Source of the DNA: Imperialibacter roseus
Lineage (GTDB): Bacteria; Bacteroidota; Bacteroidia; Cytophagales; Cyclobacteriaceae
Assembly (NCBI RefSeq): GCF_032999765.1
Contig: NZ_CP136051.1
Span: 6,156,501-6,220,500, forward strand
DNA length: 64,000 nucleotides
Direction: 5' to 3'
Shown here in pieces: positions 62,799-64,000 of this stretch. Made by a program: the position numbers and the translations under genes. The notes below the pieces were generated by a model, which was not told where the DNA came from, ran no database searches, and worked only from the letters and a program-made list of their open reading frames with translations. How positions within the stretch are numbered: position 1 is the stretch's first letter; every line of letters begins with the position of its first letter.

Positions 62799-62844
62799 AT
62801 TAAAGAGGTTACTCTGTGCTCCAGGACAGAGTAACCTCTTTAAT
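62799..62844. repeat. Perfect 19-bp inverted repeat (hairpin)
   Basis: The arms ATTAAAGAGGTTACTCTGT (62799-62817) and ACAGAGTAACCTCTTTAAT (62826-62844) are exact complements around an 8-base loop GCTCCAGG. On the plus strand only TT and then GG follow, so it is not a textbook terminator. Such a stem is a strong structure in RNA or could mark a mobile-element end. Confidence 0.7.
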
Positions 62845-63021
62845 TTGGCACATTGTCAGTTTCCGAATCGGTCGAAGAACCTCTGGCCCCCAGCGCCACT
62901 CTGCTGCAGCCCGTCGTTTTCAACTCGTCTGGGCTCTCGCTACTAGTTGTAAACTTGACAATCTCTTGCGCCGTCCGGTTCGCCAGCCAACCTAAATACT
63001 ATCTTTTCACTAATTTGCGCC

Positions 63022-64000
63022 ATGAGTGCAAGCGACATTCTTTTAGTCATCATTAGCGGTCTCGGCGTGACTCACGGATTGTTTATGGCCGTTATTTTAT
63101 GGCTGTACCCAAAAGGAAACCCCTTATCCAACAAACTTCTCAGCGGACTTTTAATTGTTTTGTCTTTCAGGGTGGGCAAATCAGTTTTTCTTGAGTTCAC
63201 TACCAGCACTGATATCAAAATCATATTTGTTGGTCTAAGTGCCATTATGGCTATTGGGCCACTGTACTATCTCTTTGCATTATCAAGCACGCAAAAATCG
63301 TTTCGATTGAAAGCCAAGCATGGTGTTCACTTTCTTCCTGCCGTTGTGGGGTTCATTGGCGGGTGGCAATTCGAGGAGCACCATGCGGAAACGTTGCCGA
63401 TGCTGCTGTTTATTTCGATCTTCCTGGCCTACTACCTCCATTTCCTGGTCTATTTATTAGTTACCTACCGGTATATTCTTCAACAAAGGAAAGCCGGATT
63501 GAATACCGATGTTTTTGATTTGCTGCGACTCCTCTTTTACGGGCTGCTGGCCATTTGGGTGGTGTATGTTTTGAACCTGCTGGATGAGTTTATCCCCTAC
63601 ATCATTGGCCCTATCCTCTATTCCATTGTGGCTTATGTTATCAGCTTTATTGTTTTCCGCAAAGGATATATCGAGCAGATTGATCAAACAAAATACAAGA
63701 CCACTCCGGTGACTGAGGAGCAGCGAGAGCAAATTTTTAAGAAGGTGCTAAAGCATATTGTTCATGAAAAGGAATACCAAAATCCAGGCCTTACCTTGAA
63801 GTCACTCAGCACCTCGCTGAACCTGAGTCCACAAATTGTGTCGCAGGTAATCAACCTCGAGAGTGGAAAGAACTTTAACCACTTTGTGAATACCTACCGC
63901 ATTGAGGAAGCCAGACACCTGCTCAAATTGGAGCACTTTAAAAACCAGACCATTGCCGCAGTGGCTTATGAAGTAGGCTTCAATAGTATCTCCAGCTTCA
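63022..64000 (+). CDS. Membrane-bound AraC-family regulator (3' end outside window)
   Basis: 326 residues are visible, translated by hand from ATG 63022; it runs past the window. The first about 215 residues hold six or seven membrane helices, ending with the helix before the YIEQIDQTKY linker. The rest is an AraC-type HTH: LTLKSLSTSLNLSPQIVSQVIN, then IEEARHLLKLEHF and TIAAVAYEVGFNSISSF as far as the window reaches. Such proteins sense a signal at the membrane and bind DNA directly. The organisation is known in Bacteroidota. Downstream targets cannot be seen. Confidence 0.88.
   Translation, partial: MSASDILLVIISGLGVTHGLFMAVILWLYPKGNPLSNKLLSGLLIVLSFRVGKSVFLEFTTSTDIKIIFVGLSAIMAIGPLYYLFALSSTQKSFRLKAKHGVHFLPAVVGFIGGWQFEEHHAETLPMLLFISIFLAYYLHFLVYLLVTYRYILQQRKAGLNTDVFDLLRLLFYGLLAIWVVYVLNLLDEFIPYIIGPILYSIVAYVISFIVFRKGYIEQIDQTKYKTTPVTEEQREQIFKKVLKHIVHEKEYQNPGLTLKSLSTSLNLSPQIVSQVINLESGKNFNHFVNTYRIEEARHLLKLEHFKNQTIAAVAYEVGFNSISSF

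Larger units (their letters stand above)
62481..63021. other. 541-bp repeat-bearing intergenic region
   Basis: Divergent gap between the giant surface-protein gene and the AraC-type regulator gene. It holds the REP-like palindromes, the 19-bp inverted repeat and the regulator's promoter area (a near match TAATTTG at 63011-63017 with one base missing from TAnnTTTG). I see no credible reading frame. Confidence 0.6.

Overview
The window reads as chromosomal DNA of a Bacteroidota bacterium, most likely a Cytophagales-type marine or soil organism; the genus is a guess I do not make. Supporting signs are a bacillithiol enzyme (BshC), the fused MurF-alanine racemase, the L28-L33-DUF4295-FtsY block, a long NusB, TonB-dependent and type IX secretion proteins, and repeated TAnnTTTG promoter elements, the -7 consensus of the Bacteroidota sigma factor. 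I see no rRNA, tRNA, phage, IS transposase or CRISPR array.

Layout. 1-9 kb: the tail of an ABC exporter, then a minus-strand housekeeping block (5-formyl-THF cyclo-ligase, bshC, rimO; ftsY, DUF4295, rpmG, rpmB, DUF5522). It is split by a DUF6452-DUF6048 pair and a RelE-type toxin-antitoxin pair. 9-14 kb: ornithine aminotransferase with an odd four-cysteine loop, a TPR sensor kinase, a LuxR-type response regulator and two ExbD genes without an ExbB. 14-21 kb: a minus-strand GH3/neutral ceramidase/DinB operon, a secreted Asp-box protein of 1053 residues, and a PIN toxin-antitoxin pair with a palindromic operator. 21-30 kb: gpmI, a lipoprotein, a tandem universal stress protein, an MsbA-like exporter, a Fur-family regulator, a TerC-like protein and purE/purK. 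30-42 kb: a membrane-anchored MutS-like ATPase, feoAB, MurF-Alr with two short coupled upstream genes, and a TonB-dependent receptor with its partner lipoprotein. 42-46 kb: a HisA-like barrel lacking one catalytic Asp, an OmpR-type two-component system and a divergent type IX cargo protein. 46-52 kb: coaE, YbbR, yajC, DUF1573, YtxH, nusB and leucine dehydrogenase. 52-64 kb: an ABC exporter with an Asp in place of the catalytic Glu, a transmembrane winged-helix regulator with a divergent secreted target, a 2334-residue surface protein built from Ig-like and lamin-tail domains, a repeat-rich intergenic region, and the start of a seven-helix membrane AraC-type regulator.

The most striking structure is a shared promoter design at two unlinked loci, 45214-45280 and 54795-54861. 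Each is a divergent gap between an OmpR-type winged-helix regulator gene (or its kinase partner) and a gene for a small secreted protein. Each carries four direct hexamers (TTTAAC or TTTACA) 10-11 bp apart, so on one face of the helix, and the last hexamer ends 21-22 bp before a TAnnTTTG element. This suggests paired regulator/secreted-target modules with distinct binding sites. Other points of interest are very short predicted leaders on several genes, REP-like hairpins near 62.7 kb, and small conserved-looking proteins, two of which are shorter than usual ORF cut-offs.

Start codons were moved from the longest reading frame to an internal ATG (or TTG) where the longer start lay inside a promoter, a terminator or an upstream gene. 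Family names are from recognition of motifs by eye, not from a search.
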